Part shown: positions 34,257 through 46,400 of the stretch, piece by piece
How the letters are laid out: every line of letters starts with the position of its first letter
Numbering within the stretch: position 1 is the first letter of the stretch
Assembly: GCF_000516985.1 (NCBI RefSeq)
Contig: NW_006917093.1
Location: forward strand, 124,001-188,000
Length of the DNA stretch: 64,000 bases
From: Pestalotiopsis fici W106-1
Taxonomy: Eukaryota; Ascomycota; Sordariomycetes; Amphisphaeriales; Sporocadaceae
Direction: 5' to 3'
Translations under genes and position numbers: made by a program
The notes under the pieces: model-generated
Seen by the model: only the letters and a program-made list of their open reading frames with translations
Database searches by the model: none
Told to the model about the DNA's origin: nothing

Positions 34257-37200
34257 TAATGGCCATGATGGAACTTGACATTTTCTGCATACAAGCGGCC
34301 GGCGTTTTCTTCTCTCTCCTTTTTTCACCCCTTGGAGCGAATCACCATCATCCTTTATCATTTGTCTATATATATCTCACACAAACCCGTTATATAGCCT
34401 GAAAGTATTCCTTTCTGTCATGTTGTCCATGATACCCCTTTGCCATTATTATATGGATATGGAATTCGAATATTACAAAAATATCACATATTGTTATATC
34501 TGATTTTTCCCACTCATTCGCACTGTTGCACTTGTACTTGCCTACGTAATGTTTGGAGGCTGAGCGAGAGTAGCACACGAGTGCCTACCTGCCTCTAGAA
34601 GCCCCCTTCGGCCGAATCAGCGGCCCTGCCATGGGTGAGGCTCTTTTCGACTTGTGGCTCCGCAAATAATGCCGTGCCGTACAAGTTTTTCCCCACAGAG
34701 TCCCTGTCTACCTGGCTCTGTCATCCGTCCCAAGGGAAACTGAGGGAAAACAGTTGTTCAGTCAGCTTGGGGAGCTGAGTCGAGCTGCATGCAGAAACTT
34801 CCTGGTTTGGGCATCCCGACGCAGCCAGCCCATTGGGGGAGGGTTCAGATGACCCAATCTTCCACCGAATCCACTGCAGCAATCGTCTCCTTCTGACTGA
34901 CCCTACCAAGTTTGCAAAGAAAGGGCCCATTGGGTGGCTCGGGTGGGCGCCCTGTACGTCTCGTTGGGGCGCCACACATGAGCGTCCGTCTACTACTAAC
35001 TTATTCACCAACCCTCACGCACGTACACCGCATCGTACATTATCATGTTATGACTGACTACCTGCACCATCTACGTACATGGCGGAGTTTCTGGGGCCTA
35101 ATGTGCTGTACAGTCCTGCATTGTCAGACTGTTCACCACCACTCTAGCTGCTCCTATATGGTACATAGTACATACAATCTTACCTACCCGACCAGGTGGT
35201 TCTCGCCTACAAGTCATTCTTTCTCCTCCCCCTCCCCGCTTCTTTGCGTCGGTTGCAACGACAACAGGCTCCTCCGTCTGTGGTCAGTGAGGAGTAGTGT
35301 AGCATTTCAAGGGGAAGAAAAAAGCAAAAGCAACGAAAAGAAATGTTTTAGTCCACAAATCCAACAACCAGAGCCGCGCTGTCCGAGGCAACGTAGTGAG
35401 GCCCCGCTGCTGCAGCTTCCCCCCAATTTAGAGTCACTTGGTGCCAGCGCGGGGGTTCGGCGAGTATACTTTCAATTGTATGCGTGTGCTTGATGTAGTC
35501 TGCATGGTACGATTCAGCACTTGACCGTTCAAATTGCCTTTTTTTCATCGGACATCTTAATCTTGCATAGGAAGAGGCCCATCGATGCCGGAACTTGTTA
35601 TGAAATCGATTGTGCCCATGTTACTGAGCGAGAGTGACGGGGGCCTCTCAGAAAGAGAAAAGCTTTCATTGTCAATAGTCATTCACTTGACGGACACCCA
35701 CCATTGTCCCCTTCCGTCTGACTACTCGGTATTGCCGCATACATAGGTATCTAGCCAAGGAATATAATAAGTAGTCTTGTACACATGGTCAAAGTTCAGC
35801 GCGTGTAGAGGACTGCCAGCGCAGATCATCCAAATGCTATGCCAAGGTCCCCATTTAAAAGCCAGCTTGGAAGAGAGGGGCTGGGCTGGGGTGGGCGTTA
35901 GCCAGCGTGCCAGTTGGCTGGGTTTTTGCCCACTTCGTTGGTTACCGAGTTGAAGGTTTCCAAGGGTCAAGGGTTTTTGGATTGGACTGTGACCCGACGG
36001 ATTGGCACTGCCGTTTGGGACCCAGGGGCTTGGGTGTTGGACAGATTTGATCAAGAGGTAGGTAGGTATGCATGATTCGCTCTGCCATATGATCCAGGTA
36101 CACTACTTTGAATACTGACATTATAAATTCTTTTTTTATAAGATCCAACTCGACTGACACTTTTTTGCTGAATCGTGTGTAACTCGCTTCGCCGTGTAAG
36201 GTTTTGATCTCTTTACCCACCCTTTTAGAACGACGATATTAACGAGACCCTTTGGACAATCCTCATGTCTACCACGTGCCGATGCGGTCCGGCCGGCACT
36301 TGTTGCACTAATTGATGAGACTGAATACCTATGGTCGGCAACCGTTATGACTTGACACACAACTCATACATGGAACTGGTCGTTTAGTCTTGTCATAGTG
36401 GCCATGATAGAACTTTTTCCCTCGCTTGCTTTTAACCGGCCTAGCTGTTCGGTTGCAAAGAAGCGGGAAATCTTGGCTTTTGAGCATGTACATCGTACGA
36501 TTTGCAAACACGGTCGCCAGGCTTGAAATGAACCCGGGGTACTCGTCACGGCCTGTCTAGTAAAACTTCATGTGTCCAGTGCAACTTGAATGGAAATAGT
36601 CGTATATCTCCTTTGTTGATCATTTGATAGTCTCGCATCTCCCTTCCCGAATATGACGAATCTCTCCAGAAAAGTCTGTGCGGTCCCCAGCAATGGACAA
36701 GAAGACAAGAAGTCCCCACGGTATCTTCTTTTGCTGGGCAAAGCTGGGCGCCAAAAAAAAAAAAAAAAAACAAGGGCTCTGCTCTGGGAAACTTGGCAGG
36801 CCCGTTGGCATCAATGACTCGTGCGTGCCGCAGTAGGGAAGCCTGTTTGTGTCTTTCTCCACGACAGATAATTACTGTGTCCCTCCCTGATGCTATAGCG
36901 CAGGACCCTTCACGATCAATTAGCCTACAAAGTCGGGACTTTTCCAGTCGTACCAAGGAATACTCTATAGAAGAAAAGAAGAAGAAAAGCCGGAGCTCAC
37001 CTGCATTTCAACGGCGCGGTAAGTTCTAGTGTGACCTGGTCCAATCCTTCGTACGTATGATAGCACAATCCTTCCCAAGCAATAGTGGGGAGGGCCAGAG
37101 AAAAAGAAGCGGCGCCGAGGGGACTTTTCGCTTTCCCTTTGATAATTGTTCAGCTGACCCCCCGGACCCGATCTGGACCCCGAATTGACAGTTTGGGGGA

Positions 37201-39389
37201 AACATGCATAAGCTTTCTGAACCTAGGGAATAAACTAGTAGTGATGATTTGCAGGGAACTTTCAGACTTTCAGACCGCCTTGGTATGAAATGTTTTGCAT
37301 AATCTTGTTCTTGTCCTCCCCCCGCGGGCGGAAAGTTCTCCGACGCCGTCGAAAGGGTTTTCTGTCCCGTTCCCTTCAGCTGTCTCTGACTTTCACAGAA
37401 GAATGACCTGATCTTTGTCCCTAACGAGTCGGGTTGGCGTTGATGTAGCTCCCTAGTGAATAAAGAGCATGGCGTTGCGAAGGTATCTCTTCCGCGGTCG
37501 TATCCAAAAGGTCACTTACAAAAAGATCTGCAATTACTTCGGGTTCGGCTTCGGCTTATCATTTAGGTTCGGGTTGGTTGCTTGGCCTTTGTACATCTCG
37601 CTAACCAATATTTCTATGTATGCGTTGAGGATCATGCAATCCTTTCAACATGCTGTATCAGTCCCAGCCCGTCATTGATGTCGAGAATGCGCCTCTAGTC
37701 TCGGGCAAACGTGCGAGTGAATTAGCTGATTGCTTGCGTGGGGTTCTTGTTTTGGCACTTTTTACTAACGCAACGCAAAGCGGGAGGCCTTTATAGCAAA
37801 AGTTCACGTATAGAGATCCTGAAAGGCATCTTTTCAATTTTAATAGTATCTCAAAGGATATTTCCACCCGCCTATACTATCCATGACTACCTCTACTGTT
37901 TGTCCCCGGACTGCAAATCTTATAGAATCTCGATTTGATATAGACCACTGGCTGCTTGGCTAATGATGACATGATTTCCAAACTGCAAGTTGGTTTCTCA
38001 GCAAGCCCCCTCCAACATTTGTAAAGTGTTGTGACAAGACATGATTTAACAACGCCTTGTTCACACAAGATATCTGACGCATTGCCACACTCATGAGCCA
38101 CTATGTAACACGGCATCTTGTATGATGCTCACTACGGTCACTGAGTTGCTTGAAACATGGACTAATTATTTCTCTTCTGTGTATTTGCTTGCTGGTTGGC
38201 TTCCCTGAGACTCGTTGAATTCATGTCGAATATGATTAATGTGGGTCCTCGTGGAGCTCGGCTTGTGATGAGATTGAGAAAGATGAATATGGAAGCCTTC
38301 CGCGTGCCCTGCAATCGTAAATCCGAGAGAGAGCATCCGAGAGGAAAGCATATGGGATGAGACATATTTGCCAGCTTCATGTCACGGCATTGAGGAGAGA
38401 CCAGCTTCGGGGCAGCGGTATTCCTGCAAGCATTCTTGCATACAGAGGGTCTTGATATTGACCGACGTTTTTCAAGCATTGTTGTGTCTGTTGCTTCTCC
38501 CTTACATAGCAAACAATGGCGTGTCTTGTCAATGTACGGAATATATGTCGTCTTGTAAGAGGGCTCTGGCAGTCTGACAACAAGTCAAGCAAGGCATGAT
38601 ACTAATGGGATACGGTGTTAGCTGTGTCTTGCTTGTCCCAAAGTCAGAATGTCAACCACATCTGCTCAGTATACGCGTTTCGGGAACAGTCGAAAATGTG
38701 TATCTCGATGATGTCACGCATTTTGGCCGCCGTTTGGCAGGCGTAAGGTCAATTGAGAAGCACTTCAACACCAAAGAGAACCGGGATGTTGATGCAAATA
38801 TCGGCTTCGGAGTCTGTCATGCAAGTGCCGGCTTTCATGATTCCGCCTTCTTGCCGGCGTGACTGATTGGCTGCCAAACCAATGAAATTCTGAGAAGCCA
38901 TGATCGCACATGTAATGAAACGATGTTGATGCAGCATGGGAAAAGCCCGATCCGATGACCGGGCCCGTATTCGCTTTCGACCGGCTCCGTAATTGCATTT
39001 TATAATAACGTCCGATAGGTGTCGTAATTACGAGGTGGACGATCTGACGATGCGCCAGATAGGAAACCCCCGGTACGAGTCTAGGAGCCCCGGACCGGTT
39101 TGCAGTCCCCACCGCGGAAGCCCGATAACGGCTGGCATCGGTCCGCGCCTCCCAAGTGATTGCTCCATGTCACCACCACTCAATATAACGGTGTTGCCTG
39201 CAAAGTGGCGTCGTTGAAGTCACCCAGCTGAACAGATATAAGCAAACCATAGTCTACTCCGCTCCCATTCGCTCTTGATCTTGCCTCGATCTCTTCTCCA
39301 TTCTTTTTTCAGCTCTCCCCGCAACCCCAGACGACATCAGGTCCCAGTAGCCGATCTTAGAGTCGTCCCTACTAGTAGATCCCTCCAAT
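34257..39389. other. 5.1-kb region without a recognisable gene
   Basis: Only short frames without family signatures. The minus-strand frames of about 115 codons near 38162-38512 and 38765-39112 have no domain or convincing start context. A poly-A run lies at about 36752-36770. The final 400 bases belong to the D-amino-acid oxidase promoter and are described separately. Confidence 0.5.
39013..39128. promoter_or_regulatory. Cluster of HGATAR (GATA-factor) sites upstream of the oxidase
   Basis: CGATAG at 39013-39018, AGATAG at 39057-39062 and CGATAA at 39123-39128 lie 262-377 bp before the D-amino-acid oxidase start. HGATAR is the core bound by AreA/NIT2 nitrogen regulators, and close clusters are typical of nitrogen-repressed genes. 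Control of the oxidase by nitrogen status is inferred. A TATA-like GATATAAG is at 39234-39241. Confidence 0.45.
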
Positions 39390-40632
39390 ATGCCGAATAT
39401 CGTTGTTCTAGGGTGAGTTGGCTCGAACAAGCTTGGCGGAAACTGCGAAGCTGACGGATCCGTCCAAAGCGCTGGCGTCTCCGGCTTGACTTCAGCCTAC
39501 CTGTTGTCCAAGGATAAGACCAACAAAGTCACCGTCGTTGCGAAATTCATGCCTGGCGACTATGATGCCGAATATGCATCACCTTTTGCCGGCGCCAATG
39601 TCCTGCCGTATGTGACGTGGCGAAACCAGTGATGGTGCATTAAATTGACCACTTCGTAGAATGTCTCTTCAAGCCAATAGTCGCTGGGAAACACGAACCT
39701 GGCCAGAGCTGCACAGGCTGGCGAAGGAAGTGCCGGAAGCTGGCATTCATGAAATGAGCAAGTTATACCCGCAGTTTAGTCCATATAATCGGCAAAACTG
39801 ACCAAATATTACAGAGAGTCGCGTTTACCGCCGCAAGAAGGATCTTGAAAAACTCAAGAATGGAGCGTACGCTTTTGATGGGCTGTTCCTCGAAGACCCA
39901 TGGTTCAAGTCACTCTTTGACGACTTTCGGGAGCTTCCAAAGGAGGACCTTCCCGAGGATGTAGCCTCTGGATGCGAATTTGGTTCCATCTGTATCAACA
40001 CCATGTTGTACCTACCGTGGCTCGTTGGCAAGTGTCGGGAGAATGGAGTCGTATTCAAGCGCGGCAACCTCAAGCACATTTCCGAGGCTGTGGGCATGAG
40101 CCACACGGGGAAGAAAGCCGACGTCATTGTCAACGCCTCGGGCCTGATGGCGCTCAAGCTCGGCGGCGTCATGGACAGCAAAATGGCCCCCGTGCGCGGC
40201 CAGCTCGTCATTGTCCGCAACGAGGCACCTTACATGATCACCAAGTCGGGCACCGACGACGCCGACGACGAGCTCTTTTACATGATGATGCGGGCCAATG
40301 GCGGCGGCACCATTCTCGGCGGCACCTACCAAAAGGGCCAGTGGGAGAGCCGACCCGATCCCAACATTGCCATGCGCATCATGCGCCGGGCCGTTGAAAT
40401 GGTGCCCGAGTTGACCAATGGCAAGGGCGTGCAAGGTCTCGACATCATTCGCCACGCTGTAGGTTTGAGGCCTTACCGTGAGGGTGGAGTGAGGCTTGAG
40501 AGAGAAAAGATTGACGGCACTTGGGTGGTACACAACTATGGTCATGCTGGATGGGGATATCAGGGTTCGTACGGATGCGCTGAGAGGGTTGTCGAGCTGG
40601 TCGACGAGATACAGACTCCATCCAAGCTGTAA
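39390..40632 (+). CDS. D-amino-acid oxidase, peroxisomal
   Basis: Four exons, 39390-39412, 39470-39607, 39660-39757 and 39815-40632, give 358 residues. The third intron has a GC donor (A|GCAAGT) and an ACAG acceptor; no GT donor nearby keeps the frame. The protein opens MPNIVVLGAGVSGL, a classic FAD-binding GXGXXG at residues 8-13. Near the C terminus is VVHNYGHAGWGYQGSYG, which fits the D-amino-acid oxidase signature exactly. It ends in SKL, a peroxisomal targeting signal type 1. The enzyme oxidatively deaminates D-amino acids to 2-oxo acids with ammonia and hydrogen peroxide, so peroxisomal location fits. GVRLERE and RPYREGG fit the substrate-arginine region of the family. D-aspartate oxidase is the main alternative. 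Length and motifs are complete. Confidence 0.95.
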
Positions 40633-41148
40633 TATATAGACGCTACTGACAGCTTTGAATTTCAAGAAGCATGCAAAAAAGGATGGATTTTTTTTGGAAA
40701 GGAAAACAGGATAGGCATATTTCATGAATACAACGACGTCGAGCTCAAGTCTACATAAATAATAAAAACCATTTCTGGCCGGTCATTTTCCCACCCACCC
40801 ACTACAAATGCATGATCGAAAGATACTCAAAATCACAAACACTCATGACACTTTGAAAATACCCGGCATATCATTTTCAGATGCAAAAGTTTTAATAAAG
40901 AGTATATGAATGACCGCAAGTATCGTTATTTTTAATAGAGGTGGCTGTGGGGGCCATTTTTATTATAGAAGAGCTCTTATGGAGAGCAGCCATGTACCTG
41001 AATGAGCTGTCCCTCAACCCGCTAAGCTCCCCTAGGGCTCCACCGAGGAAACCGCCCAGCTAATAAGTAATGTAATACCGTGGCTCAATCGCGACCTGTC
41101 TCATTTCTTAGCGCGACGAGCAACCAAAGACATCACCCAAAGCTCACC
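40633..41148. other. Intergenic region, oxidase 3' end and ALG3 promoter
   Basis: 516 bp of AT-rich sequence with no gene. A GTG-initiated in-frame extension of ALG3 reaches back to 41080 but lacks an ATG, so the ATG at 41149 is taken as the start. Confidence 0.5.
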
Positions 41149-42618
41149 ATGACCGACCAACGCCCCGGCATTGTTGCGCAAGCCGTGACATTTGTCGGCG
41201 ACGTCGCCAACAGGCGTCATGTCTTGTCCCAACTTGTGCCCATCGGTCTTTGGGTCGTGGACGCGCTTCTTTGCGCCCTAATCATCTGGAAGGTGCCATG
41301 TAAGTAAAGTGCACTGCACCCGTCTGCGACAACTTGAGGTGCGCCCCAGACGACCTTGACCAGCTGCTGACCCAATCTCCTCGCCCATAGACACCGAGAT
41401 TGACTGGAAGGCATACATGGAACAGATTGCTCAGTACATGTCCGGAGAACGCGACTACACAAAGATCAAGGGCGGAACGGGACCCTTGGTCTATCCAGCT
41501 GCGCATGTGTACACGTATGCTGCGCTCTACCAGATTACCGACAATGGAACCAACATCCTCCGAGCTCAGTATATATTCGCGGTTCTATACATGATTACAC
41601 TGGCGGTCGTGATGATGTGCTATTGGCAGGCCAAGGTACATTTCCCAGCAAGGGCAGCAGGAAAACATTCATCTTGTGCTAATGCTGTTCCCAGGTCCCT
41701 CCCTACGTCTTTCCCCTTCTCATTGCCTCCAAGAGACTCCACAGCATCTTTGTTTTGCGCTGTTTCAACGATTGCTTTGCCATCCTCTTCCTCTTTTTGG
41801 CCATTTTCGCCTTTCAGCGCAAGGCTTGGACTGTCGGTGGAGTGCTCTACTCATGGGGTCTAGGGATCAAGATGACACTTCTGCTGGTACTCCCTGCAAT
41901 CGCTGCCATCTTGTTTCAAGGCAGAGGTGTGTCTGGCAGTCTAAAGGTGGCAATGATCATATTGCAGCTGCAGATTGCAATTGGCAATTCCTTCTTCCAG
42001 AGCAACTGGACCGGCTATCTGACACGGGCATTTGAGCTTTCACGGCAGTTTTTCTTCAAGTGGACGGTCAACTGGCGCTTTGTTGGAGAAGATGTTTTCT
42101 TGAGCCGCGAATTCGCTCTAACTCTACTGGGCCTCCATGTCCTCGTTCTTGCCGCATTCATGGTCAAGAAATGGCTGCGGCCGGCATTGTCTCGACGCCC
42201 ACTCATGGACCTTATTGGGCCAACACTACAGCTGTCCTCTCCCTTTGGACCCCGGGACGAAGCTCTCGTAGCGTCTGCCATTACACCCCAGTACGTCATG
42301 ACGACCATGCTCTCGGCCAACATCATCGGCTTGTTGTTCGCAAGATCCCTCCACTATCAATTCTATGCCTATATTGCCTGGGCCACCCCGTACCTGCTCT
42401 GGCGAAGCGGAGCCCACCCTGTCCTCCAGTACGCCCTCTGGGCCTTGCAAGAATGGGCATGGAACGTATACCCCAGCACTTCAGCCAGCTCGGCTATTGT
42501 AATTGGTGTCCTGGCCATTACCGTTGTCATGTCATGGGTTGCAGGCAGTAAGGAACCCGTCCCTGCTCCAGTCACTGCGACTCAAACGCAAGCGGCCCCG
42601 TCAAAGAAGTCGGATTGA
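41149..42618 (+). CDS. ALG3: Alg3, dolichyl-P-Man:Man5GlcNAc2-PP-dolichol alpha-1,3-mannosyltransferase
   Basis: Three exons, 41149-41299, 41391-41635 and 41695-42618, with introns of 91 and 59 bp, give 439 residues. The first intron interrupts a tyrosine codon and splicing forms [15 protein letters not shown], the conserved lumenal EIDW region of the Alg3 family, followed by [14 protein letters not shown]. About ten hydrophobic segments follow. [19 protein letters not shown] and the [17 protein letters not shown] block are typical of Alg3. The C terminus is KKSD, a dilysine (KKXX) ER-retrieval signal. Known role: first lumenal mannose addition in lipid-linked oligosaccharide assembly for N-glycosylation, using dolichyl-phosphate mannose. 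Its stop codon is 20 bp from that of the convergent EIF1AD-like gene, so the 3' UTRs overlap. Confidence 0.96.
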
Positions 42619-42638
42619 AGTCGTCAAGATGGCCCAAT

Positions 42639-43103
42639 TCAGTCTTCATCCTCGGAATCAGACGGTGGCATCTTGCCGACATGAGAGTCGGACTCTTCCT
42701 CATCTGAATACACAACTGGGGCGAACTCCTTTGGCCTGCCATTGGTTAGCTTCTGGCTTGGACCAAGGTGGAAAAGCAAAGTGCTGACTGACCAATACGA
42801 TTGCTTTCTCCACAACCTCTCTTCGCGGACAACATTAACAATCTCGCCTTCGACTTTGCCCTTCATTTCCTGGGAAGGCGTGAGATCGACAAGCACATAA
42901 CCTCCACGCTTGACCCAGATGGTGTTGCGAAAGCGATCCGCGAGCTGGACCATGACTGTGCGCTTGTCGGGCAGAGAGCAGCTGTAGACACTGTTGCCTT
43001 CTGCTTTGATTACGCATGCCAGCGACTGGTTGGCCGCGAGCTCATCAGGCGGCGTGGTGGACTCGACAGCTGCCGCGTGAGCATTACGCTTTGGGCGACC
43101 CAT
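42639..43103 (-). CDS. EIF1AD-like S1/IF1-fold RNA-binding protein
   Basis: Two exons, 43103-42793 and 42735-42639, with a 57-bp intron, give 135 residues. The N terminus MGRPKRNAHAAAV is basic. Residues about 25-105 form an S1/IF1-type OB fold resembling eIF1A: LACVIKAEGNSVYSCSLPDK, VQLADRFRNTIWVKRGGYVLVD and GEIVNVV. Splicing creates QSYWPKEF, a conserved junction in EIF1AD proteins, followed by an acidic tail with SDEEESD and DSEDED. This distinguishes it from eIF1A itself, which is longer at both ends. Family members are nuclear or ribosome-associated RNA-binding proteins; the human protein is linked to 40S maturation, and the function here is inferred. It is tail to tail with ALG3. Confidence 0.9.
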   Translation of the reverse strand: MGRPKRNAHAAAVESTTPPDELAANQSLACVIKAEGNSVYSCSLPDKRTVMVQLADRFRNTIWVKRGGYVLVDLTPSQEMKGKVEGEIVNVVREERLWRKQSYWSVSTLLFHLGPSQKLTNGRPKEFAPVVYSDEEESDSHVGKMPPSDSEDED

Positions 43104-43424
43104 GTTATCAAAGGGCCGGTCGGGTTTGCAGATGACTTGTGGTTTGCGCCTTTATCGGTACCTTCCCTGCAGTGAAACCTGTTTGAGGATGTTGTTGATG
43201 GGGAGGAAATTGGGCTAAGTTCGTGCAGGTTTTCTGCACGCGAGTTTTGCCGCAGTTTGCCCGAGCAACATAGGACATAGCAATGCTACCAAATCTGAAA
43301 GTCTGCCAACGAAATAATTTTACCACACTCTCTTGTTCGTGTTCATCTTTCCATGTGGCTTGGAAACATGAATTCCTGAAGACTTGCATTGATTAAATAT
43401 TGCACGGATATTCCAAGCGTCATC

Positions 43425-43456
43425 GGCCAAAGTATACGGCCAAAGTATACGGCCAA
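43425..43456 (+). repeat. 13-bp tandem repeat, 2.5 copies
   Basis: GGCCAAAGTATAC occurs at 43425-43437 and 43438-43450, followed by a partial copy GGCCAA. It lies about 320 bp upstream of the EIF1AD-like start. Each unit contains the palindrome GTATAC. It could be a repeated factor site or a slippage product. Confidence 0.7.
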
Positions 43457-46400
43457 TAAGGGTTTGTCAACTCCCGCTGCTGGACATCTTTTGATTCAAT
43501 GTTTTCAAAACAGAATGGTTTTTGCTCTGGATGGTACTTTCTTGTTTGGTCGATGATGTATCAAACACCATGAAGGTCATAGTATCCGACCATCTAAAAG
43601 TACATGCCTTCTCGAACTCGAAATTACGGCTCCCACTAGATGCTTCATAGATATTGATGCTCGGCAGACTTTGATCTGTAATGTATACAAATATAATCAT
43701 TCAGAATGATGGATAAGAGAGCTTTATCTCCCGTGGACCGCTTATGGTACATTCTGACCCGCTTGTTGCACGTAGCAAGGTAAATGGTGATTTTACGCAA
43801 CTTCCATCCATCATTACTTGTTGAATTGAGCCAAGAAGCTCTGTTCTTAGCAGCACATGGGCTTGATAAGTTTTTGGAGGGGAAATAAAGAAATAAGAAG
43901 AACAAAAGAAGGGGAGTGTCGTCTTTAAGCATTTCATTTGTTCAAGTTTATCTCTGCAAAATAGGCAGGCCATGGCCATTCGTCCGTGTAAACACTTTAA
44001 CCAGTCCTGATCAAGCAGAAACTCAAGCCACGTAGAGATTAAAGAAGAGATACGGATTGTTAATTACAGCCATTTGGAGGAGCTTCTGGCTAGATGTTGA
44101 CTGCCATACCTTGTGCACAGTTATGGAATCAACTGCCTAGGAAACATTTGTGACTCATGATCTATGTAATGTAATGGTTAAGCTCCTGGCTACGTCTGGC
44201 TTTCAGAAATGTTTGAACATCCATTTCCCACCTGTTAAATGCCTGTGTCTGGTTCAATGTCTCTTGTGATTGCAGGCGGCAGCTTCACGCGTGGCAGCTC
44301 CTCAGCATGAGCCTGAAAGTTCCGCTGAAAACGGAACGACTCTTGAAAACTAATAACACTATCCGACTCTCGAGCTCCTACAGGAGCTCCTATCCCTTAA
44401 AGATTGAAATTCCTTGGAGAATTAATTCCATGGCGGGGGCCGTGGCCGTTCAGTCCAGTCATGGACCACCAATAGGTTTCCCCCAATAGAATGGTAAAGG
44501 TGGAAATTCGCAAAACTAAAGGTAGGTAAGAGGTTCCGGCTTTGACCCCCCAAACCCGGGCTGGACCCGGGTTCTGGGCCTCGATGAGCTCTTGCTGGTT
44601 TTTATTCTTTTATTCTCCTTTGGGTTACGCCATTTTATATCCCTTCCCTTCTTTCCCCTTTCCCCCTTCTCTTTCTACTTCCTTCCCCCAAAACAGGAAG
44701 CTCGTACGCATGTCAAATGGTTTATTGAGCTCGGGGGATTGTTCCCAAATTTTTGAAGACTGCTCCTCAGCCCAGTGAGAGCTCCGGAACACGAATCTAT
44801 TTGAGGTGATAGCATCTCCCGGTGCGCGTCCTGAATATGCGTGCACCGCACTTTATTATGAAACGTGATTGGCAAGACATGTCCAGAAAGAATCCCAGCA
44901 TATCGTCAAGTCTAGTTGTTATTACTCGCTACTCACACCCCTTAACAGTCATTAAAATATCATGCAATCACTTGGCAAGCACTCAATGAACCTATATGTA
45001 TGTGTTGTTTCATTACTCGCATAGAACAAGTCATGTGTTGTCCTCTTTACATGGAACGTCTGAAATGGTTCTCAATCGGGATATGCTACTACAAAAAGCC
45101 CCAATGTGAGCATAATTATCAAACCATATCCGATATTCAGTATTGCTTTTCGGTTTTGGTAATATCCATTCATTCTATTGGCCAAGCAGAGACGAGCCAA
45201 TGTGACATAGTGTTCAAAGCCCATCTCAAAATATCTAGATTTCTCTATAGCCCTAGGGCAAGATAAGCTTCTGTCTGCGACGCTCTTGCTACAAGGTCTA
45301 GTCCATTCCAATACTATAGTCGAATGCTCTCCATCTTGGAAGTATAGAAACACCCGCCGGACTTGTATCTCCATGCACTAAGATCTTAGCAAACCATATG
45401 ATAGCAGGTGACGTCAGGCTTGCAATGAGATTCGATAACTGGCAATTCTACTCGGATGAGGCACTCACCCTTTACTCTCACATGTATTCGCTCAGTACGG
45501 AACGATGACAGCGTAAAGACATTTGACATGTCCTCAGTACATGGGGCATCAACGACGGCTTTCTTGTTGACTCGAGTTGTCTCGCCGTCGTTGCTCGATA
45601 ATGGAATCCCTACAACTTCGCGGCGCCTACCGATTGCCCGAAACTCTAGCAAAAGGCATACATATTTCTTGCACTGCCGTTCTCGACTGCCGGCATGAGA
45701 AGTGGCTTGGCTGCGCCTGAGACTGGTTGTTCTCTGCTGTTGGTGGTATAAGTACCATAAGCAGACGCGCCTTTCTTGACTCATTGCCGTGCATTTTTTT
45801 CTCTCTCCCACCCCGAGGACTGGCTCGTTCGGCCCTGGGCGGAACGACAAACGACCAATAATCATGCAGGCCGAAGCGAAAGCAAACCCGCCTTTCCTCG
45901 CTGGGCTGAAAGCCGAAGGGTAAAGCTAACGTCGGCAGACTGGTCAGAAAAGCAGCCTCATGCGGCCCTGCCAGGCTTTGGCAATCCCCGGGCTATTCAC
46001 ACAAGTCAGAAGGTGTGACTCTGACAAGAATTTATGATTCAAAGAGATGCCTTGAATCTTTTGCGTAAACCCCATTTAACGCCGTTGGCGAACCGAGGCA
46101 GAACTTTAGGGTATTTCTCTCTCTTTTTTAGAGTTTCAGAAATGATGTTGGACTTTCTGCTGAACACTTGGAGCTGCATAGGGGCCGTTGAAACCGTTGA
46201 AACGTTGTTGCCGGCAGCACCGCTATGACGATGAAATGCCAATTGAGACGGCAGGCAGTCAACGTCTCGAGGGACTATGACAGGCTGGCCAGCCGTCAAG
46301 CAGCACGGTGTATTCCCATGATATTGTCCCAGTGTGCCTCTGAAACTGGCGTTTATCATTATAATTCCTTTGCGAATAGGCTTTACCGCCAGTGTTGAGC

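Noticed and set aside
38162..39112. Minus-strand frames of about 115 codons upstream of the oxidase gene
   Set aside because: No start context, no domain, and they overlap the probable oxidase promoter.
45386..45865. 159-codon open frame on the minus strand
   Set aside because: No recognisable domain; a possible internal intron would be only about 30 bp. Judged chance.
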